The notes: generated by a model not told the origin, from the letters alone. Positions 28,674 through 37,692 are shown, numbered from the stretch's first letter. The stretch: 64,000 nucleotides of DNA from Pseudobdellovibrionaceae bacterium (GCA_947444305.1 CANEZP010000016.1:38300-102299), one strand, 5' to 3'. Made by a program: numbers and translations.

Positions 28674-29702
28674 ATGGCTTACGTGAACGCATTTTTCGGC
28701 TGGATGTGGCGCAAAAAAGGTTTCTTCGCGCTGGTGCTCGCCTCGGCGGTTTTGTTTCTCGTTTTGATCTTCCCGTTCGGGGATTTGTCCGACGCCGTGA
28801 CGAGCGTGATCGCGCGCAATTCAAACAACGCGGTTTACCTGCAATTCGACGATTTGGATTTAAGCGTTATCCCCGCGCCGGCGGTGGCCGCGACGGGCGT
28901 CAGCGCCGATCTGCTCACGCTGCCGACGCTTACGATTCAGTATCTGAAACTTCGCCCGGCCTATCTCTCAATGTTGTTTAGTCCGCTTAAGCTATTCAAG
29001 GCCGCGCGCGGCGATATGGAGTCGGCGATGTACGCCGGTGTCTTAGCCCTCGCGCACGTGCGCGCCGACGGAATTTTAGGCGGCGACGTTAATCTCGATC
29101 TCTCACCCGAAAAAGCCGAGCAAGGTGCGCTTACGACCCGCGCCGATATCGAAGTGGATGAGTTGGATTTGAATCGTTTGCAGGAATGGTCGGCCCTGCC
29201 CGTCAAACTTCAAGGCAAGCTGAGCGCCGACGTCGGCCTAAAAGTGAACACCTCGATGCAAGAGCAGCCCGAAGGTGAGTTCACCCTGAAGGTCGCCAAA
29301 TTCGTGCTGCCCTCGGGCCCGGTGAATACGATGGCCGGCCCGATCAATTTACCTACCGTGTCGATGGCCAACGTCCTTTTCCGTGGACGACTCGTCGGCG
29401 GACGACTTTTGCTCGAAGAGGGCACGTTCGGACAAAAGGGTGAGCCCGTGCACGGGCGCATCAAAGGCGAAATGGCGGTGCGCTTCATTCCGGCCGGGAA
29501 CGGACAAGTGACTCCGGCTATCGGAAATTACAACCTGACCGCCGATTTGAACATGACCACGATGTTCGAAAAAGAATTAGGTTTCGCGTTCTTACTGGAT
29601 AATTACAAAACGCCCGGCCAGGGCGGAAACCGCTACCTGATGCGGATTCAAGGCACCGATTTCTACAACCCGCCGGCCATAACGCGGGTGAGCAACTTTT
29701 AA
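28674..29702 (+). CDS. gspN: Type II secretion protein GspN
   Basis: 342 residues with an N-terminal membrane helix (about 17-37) and a long beta-rich periplasmic domain with GspN-type segments (LQFDDLDLSVIPAPAVAATG, VNLDLSPEKAEQGALTTRAD). GspN occurs in only some T2SS and its role is not settled. It closes the cluster; no prepilin peptidase gene (gspO) follows, so processing must use a peptidase encoded elsewhere. Confidence 0.8.
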   Translation: MAYVNAFFGWMWRKKGFFALVLASAVLFLVLIFPFGDLSDAVTSVIARNSNNAVYLQFDDLDLSVIPAPAVAATGVSADLLTLPTLTIQYLKLRPAYLSMLFSPLKLFKAARGDMESAMYAGVLALAHVRADGILGGDVNLDLSPEKAEQGALTTRADIEVDELDLNRLQEWSALPVKLQGKLSADVGLKVNTSMQEQPEGEFTLKVAKFVLPSGPVNTMAGPINLPTVSMANVLFRGRLVGGRLLLEEGTFGQKGEPVHGRIKGEMAVRFIPAGNGQVTPAIGNYNLTADLNMTTMFEKELGFAFLLDNYKTPGQGGNRYLMRIQGTDFYNPPAITRVSNF

Positions 29703-29800
29703 GCATCCGCAGTCCTTGACTACCCTATTCGGCATCAACGAATGTTGTCGGAAACCAAGAATCCCGCCCGGTGTGGGTGGGGAACCGTAAAGGGGATAAT

Positions 29801-30229
29801 ATGTCAGGCGTAAATAAAGTCATCGTCATCGGCCGCATGGGCGCAGATCCGGAAGTTAAGACCGTCACGGGTGGCAACACCGTCGCGCGTCTCTCCGTCG
29901 CGACCTCCGAAAATTGGAAAGACCGCGAAGGTCAAAAACAAGAACGCACCGAATGGCACCGCGTTGTCGTCTGGGGAAAATTGGCCGAACTTTGCGGTAA
30001 ATACTTAAGCAAAGGCCGCCAAGTTTACCTCGAAGGCCGCTTGCAAACCCGCTCGTGGGAAGATCAACAAGGTCAAAAGAAATACACGACCGAAATCGTG
30101 GCCAATACCGTTCAGTTCTTGGGCGGCGGCAAAGAATCTTCGCAAGACCGTGGTAATGATCAAGAGTTCGGCGCGCAGGATTTCGGTCCCGAACCCGCGT
30201 TCGACAACTCGGATGAAATCCCGTTCTAA
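29801..30229 (+). CDS. ssb: Single-stranded DNA-binding protein
   Basis: 142 residues from the ATG at 29801 (GGGG seven bases upstream; an earlier in-frame ATG adds ten unlikely residues). OB-fold of about 110 residues starting [20 protein letters not shown], with [16 protein letters not shown] and [16 protein letters not shown] short linker and the acidic partner-binding tip DEIPF end the protein. It coats single-stranded DNA and recruits repair and replication proteins. It is transcribed alone, with hairpins downstream. Confidence 0.96.
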   Translation: MSGVNKVIVIGRMGADPEVKTVTGGNTVARLSVATSENWKDREGQKQERTEWHRVVVWGKLAELCGKYLSKGRQVYLEGRLQTRSWEDQQGQKKYTTEIVANTVQFLGGGKESSQDRGNDQEFGAQDFGPEPAFDNSDEIPF

Positions 30230-30274
30230 GTCTCTTTTTAGAGAGCTTTAAATAAAATTTATGGACAGTCGCAA

Positions 30275-30320
30275 AAGCCTCCGGGTAGCCTATCTAATAG
30301 GTTCAACGGAGGCTTCTTTG
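30275..30320 (+). terminator. Long two-part hairpin after ssb
   Basis: AAGCCTCCG pairs with CGGAGGCTT (9 bp) enclosing an inner stem AGCCTAT/ATAGGTT, followed by CTTTGCGTTTT. It works as a plausible terminator for ssb; its right arm contains the GGAGG that precedes the next gene's likely start. Confidence 0.6.
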
Positions 30321-30692
30321 CGTTTTGGATTTGTGAATAAAACTTTGCTGCTGACCATGTCCCTCGTTTGCGGCGCTTGCTCACTTTATCAATCCGACGG
30401 ACGCAAGTTCTTAGAGAAACAGGCTTTGCAATATTCGCGTAGCGCTTCGGTCAACAGCCAAGGCTGCGGTAGCGAGATGATGGGCGAAGACTGGCTAAAG
30501 ACCTCCGAAACCGACAACGCCGACGTTTACAGCAACGACTCGATCGACTTCACCCTACGTGTCGTACCGCGTATGACTCAAGGGAGCTTTCACTGCACCT
30601 ACCAATTTGCGTCGGTCCAGGAAATGATCGAACGAACCGAATCGGCGATCGACCTCACCCTCGAACAGATAGCCCTTGGCCTAGTTCCCTAA
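30318..30692 (+). CDS. Small putative lipoprotein
   Basis: 124 residues from a TTG at 30318 with GGAGG five bases upstream. A GTG at 30333 would also give a lipoprotein signal (MNKTLLLTMSLVCGAC). The lipobox VCGAC puts the lipidated Cys at residue 21, followed by SLYQSDGRKFLEK, so outer-membrane sorting is likely. The mature part has two more cysteines (GCGSE, FHCTY) and no recognised domain. The ribosome site lies in the right arm of the hairpin after ssb. Confidence 0.7.
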   Translation: MRFGFVNKTLLLTMSLVCGACSLYQSDGRKFLEKQALQYSRSASVNSQGCGSEMMGEDWLKTSETDNADVYSNDSIDFTLRVVPRMTQGSFHCTYQFASVQEMIERTESAIDLTLEQIALGLVP

Positions 30693-30702
30693 AAACGTAG
30701 GT

Positions 30703-30730
30703 TTGCATTCCCTCCTATATCTCCTAAAAT
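30703..30730 (+). promoter_or_regulatory. Possible promoter for the 30762 barrel gene
   Basis: TTGCAT (30703) and TAAAAT (30725) with a 16-base spacer, about 30 bases before the start codon. Confidence 0.4.
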
Positions 30731-30761
30731 AAAATGACCGAGCTCGATTAGGAGTCCACCG

Positions 30762-31637
30762 ATGTTCCGCAACTTTGTGTGTCTTTGTTTGTTCACATTT
30801 CTCTCAGCCCCGGCTTTCGCCGCGACCGTCACCAAAGTGAAGGGTAAGTCCGCGTTAATCGACCTGCAGGGCGAGGCGGCCTCCCCCGGCGATTCTTTCT
30901 ACGCGCTAGGCTCGGGCGGTAAACGCACGGGTTTAATCAAGGTTGCGAAAGTGAAGGGCGAGAAAGCCATCGGCAAAATCGTAAAGGGATCGGTCGGCGC
31001 CGGCATGAAGCTCGAGCTCGCACCTTCGAAAAATGCGTCGGGCGGCGGTGGCGGCGGCTCGAACAAGCGTGCAACGACCGAAACCAAATCCGACGGACGT
31101 TCGTATTGGGGCGCTATGTTCGGTTACGGACGCGACTCAATGGACGTGAACGTTAATGATTCGGTCACCGGCGCGTTTAAAGAAAAAGCGGCTTTGAGCG
31201 GCAGCGGCTTTAGCGCGAAAGGCCTTTTTGATTACGAAGTCTTCTCGCAGGTTTGGTTTCGCGGTACGGCCGGTCTTGAAATGTTTAAAGTCGCCGGCCC
31301 CGCAAAATGCGGGAACTTAAACGGCGAAGCCTGTACGGCCGACATCAATTACATCAGCATGGATTTCGTAGCCCGTTACGTGTTCACGACGACTAGCTTC
31401 CGCCCTTGGTTAGGTTTCGGCGTCGGTCTTCTTTTTCCGATGAGCAAGTCGGCGACCGCGTTGCAAGCGCAGTCGATCAGCACCACCAACGTGATCATGA
31501 TTCCCGCGGGCGTGGATTGGTTTATCTCGCCCAATCTGTATATCCCGATCAGCGTCGAATACGGCATGTTGCCGAAGTCCGATGAAGTTGAGGCGAGCTG
31601 GATCGCCTTCCGCGTCGGCTTCGCGGTCCCGTTCTAA
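30762..31637 (+). CDS. Outer-membrane beta-barrel-type protein
   Basis: 291 residues. Signal peptide MFRNFVCLCLFTFLSAPAFA; a small N-terminal beta domain (about 21-85: KGKSALIDLQGEAASPGDSF, resembling a KOW/SH3-like fold); a Gly/Ser linker (about 92-100); then alternating amphipathic strands typical of an eight-stranded barrel, ending in the aromatic C-terminus VGFAVPF. AGGAG is placed correctly before the ATG. Specific function unknown. Confidence 0.78.
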   Translation: MFRNFVCLCLFTFLSAPAFAATVTKVKGKSALIDLQGEAASPGDSFYALGSGGKRTGLIKVAKVKGEKAIGKIVKGSVGAGMKLELAPSKNASGGGGGGSNKRATTETKSDGRSYWGAMFGYGRDSMDVNVNDSVTGAFKEKAALSGSGFSAKGLFDYEVFSQVWFRGTAGLEMFKVAGPAKCGNLNGEACTADINYISMDFVARYVFTTTSFRPWLGFGVGLLFPMSKSATALQAQSISTTNVIMIPAGVDWFISPNLYIPISVEYGMLPKSDEVEASWIAFRVGFAVPF

Positions 31638-31647
31638 TTTTTTAGAT

Positions 31648-32304
31648 CTATTTGATCTTCGGCGGCGGCATCAGAATGCGAACGTCGTTGTTGTCCGACC
31701 AACTCTTCAACGTTTGCATATTCGCTTTTAAATTATCCGTTCCCGGCGTGTTGGACGAATCGTAAGTCCTGACTTCGCCGTTCTGGGTCCACGCCAGACC
31801 TTGCGGACCACTCCCCGCTTGATGAACATTGCCTTCGATGGTTTCGGCGCCTTGCATGCCGGAATTATTGCCGGAGTTCGCGCTCTGAGCGGTGTAACCG
31901 GTGTTGCTCGAAATACCGCGGTCGGCTTGGGCGATCACTTGATTCACTTTTGCGAAGCAATTTTCTTTTTCATCACGGGCCTGCTGGCGCGCCTGCGGTG
32001 ACTCGTTGACCGCGTTGCACTTATCGCTGCATTTGCGGCGCTCGGCTTCGCAGAAGTTCTTCACGGCACCCCAGCGTTGAACGTTGGCGCTCGCCGCCTG
32101 GTTCATGGCTTCGGCCCCGCCGCGCATATTTACGCCCGCTTGGGCGATCATTTGTTGGCTGGAGGCTTCGTCGGCCGCGTAAGTGCTTTCGCCGGTTTGT
32201 TTGCAGTTCTCAACGCTTTCGCGCACAGTTTGTTTGCAAGACTGCAAATCGGCGAACGCATGCGATCCGAATAGAGCAACGGCCACGATCATAAGATGTT
32301 TCAT
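31648..32304 (-). CDS. Secreted Cys-rich protein of unknown family
   Basis: 218 residues; signal peptide MKHLMIVAVALFGSHAFA. The mature N-terminal half is helical with paired cysteines (LQSCKQTVRESVENCKQ, NFCEAERRKCSDKC, ENCFAK). The second half is Ser/Asn/Gly-rich and probably unstructured. The C-x6-C-x3-C helix also appears in the protein at 59564 (YCEDQVNRCETLC), so they may be relatives. A perfect TATAAT lies upstream at 32321 and a GTCTC-N5-GAGAC palindrome at 32376. A GGGGG ribosome site precedes the ATG. Confidence 0.78.
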   Translation of the reverse strand: MKHLMIVAVALFGSHAFADLQSCKQTVRESVENCKQTGESTYAADEASSQQMIAQAGVNMRGGAEAMNQAASANVQRWGAVKNFCEAERRKCSDKCNAVNESPQARQQARDEKENCFAKVNQVIAQADRGISSNTGYTAQSANSGNNSGMQGAETIEGNVHQAGSGPQGLAWTQNGEVRTYDSSNTPGTDNLKANMQTLKSWSDNNDVRILMPPPKIK

Positions 32305-32320
32305 TGAACCCCCAGTTCTG

Positions 32321-32326
32321 ATTATA
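32321..32326 (-). promoter_or_regulatory. -10 box for the 31648-32304 gene
   Basis: Perfect TATAAT on the minus strand, 17 bases before the start codon, with no recognisable -35 at the right distance, as in activator-dependent promoters. Confidence 0.5.
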
Positions 32327-32375
32327 GATTATCGCGGGGGGCCGGTGATTAGACCTGACAAATAAATCGGGATTA

Positions 32376-32392
32376 TGTCTCGGGCTGAGACG
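32376..32392. promoter_or_regulatory. Operator-like palindrome GTCTC-N5-GAGAC, site 2
   Basis: TGTCTCG-GGC-TGAGACG; the GTCTC/GAGAC arms are perfect. The centre is about 70 bases before the predicted start of the minus-strand transcript. Confidence 0.5.
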
Positions 32393-32411
32393 AGTTTAGC
32401 CGCCCGAGGGC

Positions 32412-33158
32412 TTAGGTTCCGCGCCGCGCGCAACCGAGATATCCCATATTCAGACCGCCGCCGATCTTAAATGAGAAATCTTTCGGCACACGCCGGGTGA
32501 GCAACAATCGGAAGAACGCTTTCGTCCAGATGCGCGGGTGCAGTCCTTCCATGCGTTCGATCTTCACGTTCATGTCTTTGAGCCAAACCGTCAGCACCTT
32601 CGGATCGATAAACAAATTCCAATCGTGAATATGATCTTGCGAGTCCTTGATGAACCAATCCAAACCTTTGGCGGCAAACAACCAAGACATGAAGGTGCGA
32701 TTGAACGTGTGGAACAACAGCGTCCCGCCCGGTTTTAGCACGCGAACCGCTTCTTTCAACGCTTGTCTGGGATCAAAGATGTGCTCGAGCACGTCGATGA
32801 TACAGACGACATCGAACTCTTTATCGGCAAACGGCAACTTTTCGGCCGAGCCGACCACCCACGAAATTTCTTTTTTCAAATCACGTTTACGACCCACGTT
32901 GAGCACGCCGTCGTCGACGTCGAGGCCCGTGCAGGTCCATCCCTCACGCGCGAGATCGAAGGTCAACAATCCGCCACCGCAGCCGATATCCAGCAGCTTC
33001 ACCGGTTGGCCGGCAAAACGCTCGCGGATCCGTTCGATGATCCAAGGGTTCGTCGTTTTTTTCTCTAGCCGCAAGAGCGCTACGGCATCGCCTTCGGCGG
33101 TGTACCACTTGTCGCCGAGCTCTTTATAAAATTCATTGTCGATCACGGCGCCACACAT
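32412..33158 (-). CDS. Class I SAM-dependent methyltransferase, UbiG-like
   Basis: 248 residues with the SAM-binding signature KLLDIGCGGGLLTFDLA (about 54-70), the acidic residue in GLDVDD, the FDVVCIIDVLEHI strand and the GGTLLFHTFNR loop. The N-terminal segment FYKELGDKWYTAEGDAVALL and the TFNR motif resemble UbiG, which methylates hydroxyl groups of quinone precursors; a different small-molecule or lipid substrate cannot be excluded. Its start overlaps the end of the upstream membrane-protein gene by 26 bases; a GTG at 33146 is an alternative start. Confidence 0.82.
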   Translation of the reverse strand: MCGAVIDNEFYKELGDKWYTAEGDAVALLRLEKKTTNPWIIERIRERFAGQPVKLLDIGCGGGLLTFDLAREGWTCTGLDVDDGVLNVGRKRDLKKEISWVVGSAEKLPFADKEFDVVCIIDVLEHIFDPRQALKEAVRVLKPGGTLLFHTFNRTFMSWLFAAKGLDWFIKDSQDHIHDWNLFIDPKVLTVWLKDMNVKIERMEGLHPRIWTKAFFRLLLTRRVPKDFSFKIGGGLNMGYLGCARRGT

Positions 33159-33576
33159 TCCAGTATAAAGATTGATAAAGAAAAAAGAAGAACGTCATCA
33201 GCAATGTGAACGGCAGCACGAAACTGACCGCCGGGTCACGCGACCACCACAGATACCCCGTCCAGATCAGCACCACGGGATGCAGAATAAAAAGCAAAGA
33301 ATGAAGCCAATTTTCGAATCCTGAACAAAGCGCCTGGTGCTGCCACTCGTCTTTCGAAATCAGCAGACAACTGAATATGCTTAAAGACACAAACGCGATG
33401 AGCGCGGTCTGCGACGGCGGAACGAAGTAAAGCAGCGCGAAGCACGCTCCGAACGAAAGCGTATCGAGCGGGTGACCCAGCCGTTCCCATCGCTTGAGCG
33501 GGCGTTTGTGATGACAGTAGAATTCGTCTACGGCCATGAACAAACCCTGCAGCATGAACGGCGCCAGTTCTTTCAT
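33133..33576 (-). CDS. Small integral membrane protein, unknown
   Basis: 147 residues with four hydrophobic segments (about 40-55, 57-73, 85-107, 117-137) and conserved-looking polar motifs FYCHHKRPLKRWERLGHP near the N-terminus and KDEWQHQALCSGFENWLHS in mid-protein, whose His and Cys could bind metal or catalyse. Family not recognised. It is followed by, and overlaps, the UbiG-like methyltransferase, so both may act on the same membrane molecule. No ribosome site is seen. Confidence 0.65.
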   Translation of the reverse strand: MKELAPFMLQGLFMAVDEFYCHHKRPLKRWERLGHPLDTLSFGACFALLYFVPPSQTALIAFVSLSIFSCLLISKDEWQHQALCSGFENWLHSLLFILHPVVLIWTGYLWWSRDPAVSFVLPFTLLMTFFFFLYQSLYWNVWRRDRQ

Positions 33577-33616
33577 GAGATTTTAGAATTCCCGCACAAG
33601 GGTACCGGTTTCTTTT

Positions 33617-35839
33617 TTATGCGTGGGTGATCCGAGTCACTCCGATAACACCCTTGAGCTTGCTGAGATCGCTCATCACGAGCGAGAGTTGCTGGGTGTT
33701 GCGCACGTTAACGTCAAACGTACAGATCGCTTTAAGATCTTTAGTCGTTCGGGCCTGCGCATTCAAGATGTTGATTCCGTGGGTCGAGAATACCTCGCCC
33801 ATTTTTTGTAAAAGCCCCGCGGTGTCGTGGCTAACGACACGTACCGTGACCGTGCGGCCCGCTTCCGGCGAAGTCGAACCGCTCCAATCCACGCCCATGC
33901 GGCGGTCTTGATCTAATTCGAAAGCCTTCGGGCAATCGGCGCGGTGAATAACGATACCGCGGCCGAGCGTGATGAAACCTAAAATGGGATCGCCGGGAAT
34001 AGGATTACAGCACTTCGCGAAGCGCACCAGCACGTCATCGAGCCCGTCTACGCGAATGAGCGAAGCCGATTGCTTCTTACGCCCGATTGCCGCTTGGAAA
34101 GCTTTCTTGAGGAAGCTGGGCTCTTCCTTCGGCGTGTCGCCGGCCGCGGGCACGTTGATGTTCAAACCCGTCACGACTTGCGCGGGCGTGAGCGTGCCGT
34201 AACCGATCTTAACCATCAGGTCATCGGGCGTGGCGCAGCCGTGATCGCGCGAGTACTTCACGAACTCAGGCTTTTCGAGCGCGCGCTGCATGCTGAAGCC
34301 GATTTTGCGCAAATGCTTTTCGAGCATATCGCGGCCGAGCTCCATCGCACGTATGCGTTGCTCAACTTTAATGTACTGGCGAATTTTCGATTTGGCTTTA
34401 GTCGTTACGCAGGACTTGAGCCAGTCCTTCGAAGGCGCTTGCGTTTTCGAGGTGATGACCTCGACCGTATCCCCGTTTTGCAGCTTGTGTTTGAGGGTCA
34501 CCATCTTGCCGTTCACGCGCGCGGCGACGATACGCGAACCGACGTCGGTATGCACGGCGAACGCGAAATCGATCGGCGTGGCACCGTCGGGCAAGTTCTT
34601 AACGTCGCCCTTGGGCGTAAAGATGTAGATCTCGCTGTCGAACAAGTCGGTCTTGAAATTTTCTAAGAATTCGTCGGCGTCGGTGTTTTGCTGATGTTCT
34701 TTGACGAGTTCGCGTAAGCCGTTGAACTTCTGAAGCGTGTCGAAGTCGACTTCGCCGTCTTTACCTTCTTTGTACTGCCAATGCGCCGCGATCCCACGCT
34801 CGGCGACCGAGTTCATGTCGAAGGTACGGATCTGGATCTCGATACGCTCGGCGCCCGGGCCCATGACCGTCGTGTGAAGCGACTGGTAGTTGTTGTTCTT
34901 GGGCATGGCGATGAAATCTTTGAAGCGACCCGGAATCGGTTTCCAGAGCGAGTGCACAAGCCCGAGCACTTCGTAGCACTCGGCGATCGAGGGTACGTTC
35001 ACGCGGAATGCCAGCACGTCGTAGACCTGTTCGTAATCGATATTACGCGCCTGCATTTTTTTATAGATCGACCAAAGATGTTTCGGGCGACCGTTCACTT
35101 CGTACTTAAACTTCGTGCGTTTATCGATCTCGCCGGCCAATACTTTTTTGACGTCGTCGATGTATTTCTCGCGCTCACGTTTTTTGTGCGCCACTTTTTG
35201 CGCGAGCGAATAATACGGTTCGGGGTAAGCGTATCGAAACGAAAGATCTTCGAGTTCAACTTTGATCGAGTTAATCCCCAAGCGGCTGGCCAAAGGCGCG
35301 TAGATGTCGAGCGTCTCGGCGGCGATGCGGGCCTGCTTGTCGGGCGACATGTGATTAAGCGTGCGCATGTTGTGTAAGCGGTCGGCCAATTTGACCAAAA
35401 CCACCCGCACGTCTTTGCCCATGGCGACGATCATCTTGCGGATGTTCTCGCCCTGTTTTTCGTGCGTGTTGCGAAATTTCATCAGCGAAATTTTCGTAAC
35501 CCCGTCGACCATTTTCGAAACGGTGCCGCCGAAGTTTTTTTCGATTTCAACGAGGGTCGCCGACGTGTCCTCGACCGTGTCGTGCAGCAAGCCCGTCGCG
35601 ATCGTGGCGAGGTCCAAACGGAGTTCGGCCAAGATCGCCGCCACCCCTAACGGATGAATAATGTACGGATCGCCACTGCGCCGGATTTGGCCGGAGTGAG
35701 CTTTTTCGGAATAATCGTAAGCACGTTTGATAAAGCCGAGATCGGCATTGGGAGAGTACGAGCGAATGAGTTCGAGCAGATCCTCGATGGTCTGAGGTCC
35801 TGCCTCGTTCATGCCTTCTTTGGCCTCAGCCTCGCTCAT
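33617..35839 (-). CDS. rsh: Bifunctional (p)ppGpp synthetase/hydrolase (RelA/SpoT homologue)
   Basis: 740 residues with all long-RSH domains: a hydrolase HD domain (LLHDTVEDT, 84-92), synthetase domain (about 235-350; YDVLAFRV, MPKNNNYQSLHTTV), TGS domain (about 395-455), a helical/zinc-finger region with KCCNPIPGDP and a C-terminal ACT domain (about 665-738). Both active sites keep their key motifs, so it should make and degrade the starvation alarmone. It ends the mutL-miaA-yicC-gmk-rpoZ-rsh block; the gmk-rpoZ-spoT order is common in proteobacteria. Confidence 0.95.
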   Translation of the reverse strand: MSEAEAKEGMNEAGPQTIEDLLELIRSYSPNADLGFIKRAYDYSEKAHSGQIRRSGDPYIIHPLGVAAILAELRLDLATIATGLLHDTVEDTSATLVEIEKNFGGTVSKMVDGVTKISLMKFRNTHEKQGENIRKMIVAMGKDVRVVLVKLADRLHNMRTLNHMSPDKQARIAAETLDIYAPLASRLGINSIKVELEDLSFRYAYPEPYYSLAQKVAHKKREREKYIDDVKKVLAGEIDKRTKFKYEVNGRPKHLWSIYKKMQARNIDYEQVYDVLAFRVNVPSIAECYEVLGLVHSLWKPIPGRFKDFIAMPKNNNYQSLHTTVMGPGAERIEIQIRTFDMNSVAERGIAAHWQYKEGKDGEVDFDTLQKFNGLRELVKEHQQNTDADEFLENFKTDLFDSEIYIFTPKGDVKNLPDGATPIDFAFAVHTDVGSRIVAARVNGKMVTLKHKLQNGDTVEVITSKTQAPSKDWLKSCVTTKAKSKIRQYIKVEQRIRAMELGRDMLEKHLRKIGFSMQRALEKPEFVKYSRDHGCATPDDLMVKIGYGTLTPAQVVTGLNINVPAAGDTPKEEPSFLKKAFQAAIGRKKQSASLIRVDGLDDVLVRFAKCCNPIPGDPILGFITLGRGIVIHRADCPKAFELDQDRRMGVDWSGSTSPEAGRTVTVRVVSHDTAGLLQKMGEVFSTHGINILNAQARTTKDLKAICTFDVNVRNTQQLSLVMSDLSKLKGVIGVTRITHA

Positions 35840-35956
35840 TTGTAAAAACCTAATCCGTTTGCGCCCGCGCTCATAGTATTACACACGGAAGAAATCGGGA
35901 AAAACTCGAGTCTTTCGGGGGGTTTTCACCAGAAAACCCGCCCGCAATTTGGACGA

Positions 35957-36199
35957 CTACCTTGAAAGATCGCGCTGGACCTGTTCGTCGGGGCTCATGC
36001 CTTCGGGATCGGTCGTGTCGAAGTAAACGGAGCCGGCAGCAACTTCGCGAAGAGAATTAACGACGTGCTTGTTGTTGCGGCCGGGAGCGGTGCAGGTATC
36101 GCCCTTCATCAACTGTTTCGTGCGCTTAGCGACCAACAGGACGAGCGCGAAACGGTTGTGAACTTTATCAAGACAGTCTTCGACGGTAATGCGGGCCAC
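35957..36199 (-). CDS. rpoZ: RNA polymerase omega subunit
   Basis: 80 residues from a GTG at 36199 with GGAG eight bases upstream. [30 protein letters not shown] is the omega signature; it stabilises the beta' subunit. A hairpin GGGTTTTC/GAAAACCC (35918-35937) follows before rsh but lacks a T-run on the coding strand. Confidence 0.95.
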   Translation of the reverse strand: MARITVEDCLDKVHNRFALVLLVAKRTKQLMKGDTCTAPGRNNKHVVNSLREVAAGSVYFDTTDPEGMSPDEQVQRDLSR

Positions 36200-36242
36200 T
36201 CAGGAACTCCTCGTGTTAACTACTTAAACTGAATCTCGCACC

Positions 36243-36827
36243 TTATTGATTTTCCAAAATATTTTCAATGATTTTCCGTATTTCGGCGTAGGCAGAGTCA
36301 AAATCGTCGTTTACGATCACGTGTTTGAAGTCCTGGCACTGCGCCATTTCCTTCTGGGCGCTTTCTAAACGCTTGGCGAGATCGGCTTCGGAGGTGACAC
36401 CCCTCTTCAAAAATCTCTGACGCAAGGCATCCATCGAAGGAGGCATGAGGAAGATGGTCACGGCCCCCGGGTATTCGTCCATCATCTTTTTTGCGCCCTG
36501 AACATCGATGTCCATGATGCAGACCTTGCCTTCGGTGTTCGCGCTCTCGACCTGATCACGGGGAGTCCCGTACATGCGGCCGTGCACGATGGCCCACTCG
36601 AGGAAGCGATTCTCACCAACTTGTTTTTTAAATTCTTCTTCGCTGACGAAGTGGTAGGGATTGCCTTCACTCTCGCCGGCGCGCATGGGCCTGGTGGTGT
36701 AAGTGATGATGTCGCAGAGTCTTGGGTAATCGCGCAAGAGGTGTTCGAGCACGCTCGACTTACCGACCGCCGTCGGCCCGATCACGATGAGCATCTTGAT
36801 GTGTTCGTTACCGGCGGTTTTACTCAA
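36243..36827 (-). CDS. gmk: Guanylate kinase
   Basis: 194 residues. P-loop GPTAVGKSSVLEHLL (about 17-31), the GMP-binding part TYTTRPMRAGESEGNPYHFV, and CIMDIDVQGAKKM. It phosphorylates GMP to GDP. The likely start is TTG at 36827 (AGGTG seven bases upstream), overlapping the yicC stop by eight bases; an ATG at 36794 would remove 11 residues. Confidence 0.95.
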   Translation of the reverse strand: MSKTAGNEHIKMLIVIGPTAVGKSSVLEHLLRDYPRLCDIITYTTRPMRAGESEGNPYHFVSEEEFKKQVGENRFLEWAIVHGRMYGTPRDQVESANTEGKVCIMDIDVQGAKKMMDEYPGAVTIFLMPPSMDALRQRFLKRGVTSEADLAKRLESAQKEMAQCQDFKHVIVNDDFDSAYAEIRKIIENILENQ

Positions 36828-37692
36828 TGTTCTGCACCTGTTCGCGGAATTTTTCGATGATGGACTTCGCGTCGACGACGACTTGGGTTAACGAAGCGAG
36901 CTGCGACTTCGAACCGATGGTGTTCACTTCTCTAAGCAGTTCTTGGCAGTAAAAATCCAACTTTTTGCCCCTGGCGCTTCCATCTTGGATCAGACCGCGG
37001 CAGGCTTTCACGTGCTCACCTAAACGGACGACCTCTTCGTGTACATCCATCTTGTCGATCATTAGCGCCGTTTCCAAGGCCAGGCGTGAAGCATCAAGCT
37101 CGTCGGTCGACATCGTCGCCAGCCTGGACTTCAATCGGGCTTCGGCGAGCTTCATCGCCTCACCGCGCCAGCCGTCGACCTCTTTCATTTTTTGTTCGAG
37201 ATTTTTGAGTTGGTTGAGCAATTCTTTTTTAAGAACGCTGCCCTCTTTCTCGCGCAGGGCTTCGCATTTCTCGCGCGCTTTTTTGAGCTGCGCTTCGACC
37301 ATTTTTAATTCACCCGGCATGAGGCTTAGACGATCTTGGTGCTCGATGACGTAGGGCATTTGTAATATATCGCGCAATGAAACGTCGTTGACGAGGTCGA
37401 GCGATTTGGCGAGCCCTTTTAAAGTCTTCGCCCAGTGCGCGGCGTTTTGCGCTTTGATGTTTACCGTTTGTAGCCGGGCTTCCATCGCCGGCCGGCGGTG
37501 AACATAAATGTCGACCGTACCGCGGCTCCAGCCTTGGAAGATTTTGCGAAAATCATTTTCGTACGGCGCGTATTCTTTAGGGAGGTGGAATCGTGTCTCA
37601 AGAAAACGGCCATTGACCGATTTCACGTGAACTTCAATTTCCATTTTCGAGTTCTTAATTTGACTCGCGCCGTATCCCGTCATGCTGTTCAT
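36820..37692 (-). CDS. yicC: YicC family endoribonuclease
   Basis: 290 residues from the ATG at 37692, giving the family start MNSMTGYGAS; upstream in-frame extension would run through miaA. YicC_N (about 1-155; VNGRFLETRFHLP) and the C-terminal DUF1732 domain ending EKFREQVQNIE are both present, with a helical region between. Characterised YicC proteins are RNases involved in small-RNA decay. It follows miaA by about 22 bases and overlaps gmk. Confidence 0.9.
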   Translation of the reverse strand: MNSMTGYGASQIKNSKMEIEVHVKSVNGRFLETRFHLPKEYAPYENDFRKIFQGWSRGTVDIYVHRRPAMEARLQTVNIKAQNAAHWAKTLKGLAKSLDLVNDVSLRDILQMPYVIEHQDRLSLMPGELKMVEAQLKKAREKCEALREKEGSVLKKELLNQLKNLEQKMKEVDGWRGEAMKLAEARLKSRLATMSTDELDASRLALETALMIDKMDVHEEVVRLGEHVKACRGLIQDGSARGKKLDFYCQELLREVNTIGSKSQLASLTQVVVDAKSIIEKFREQVQNIE

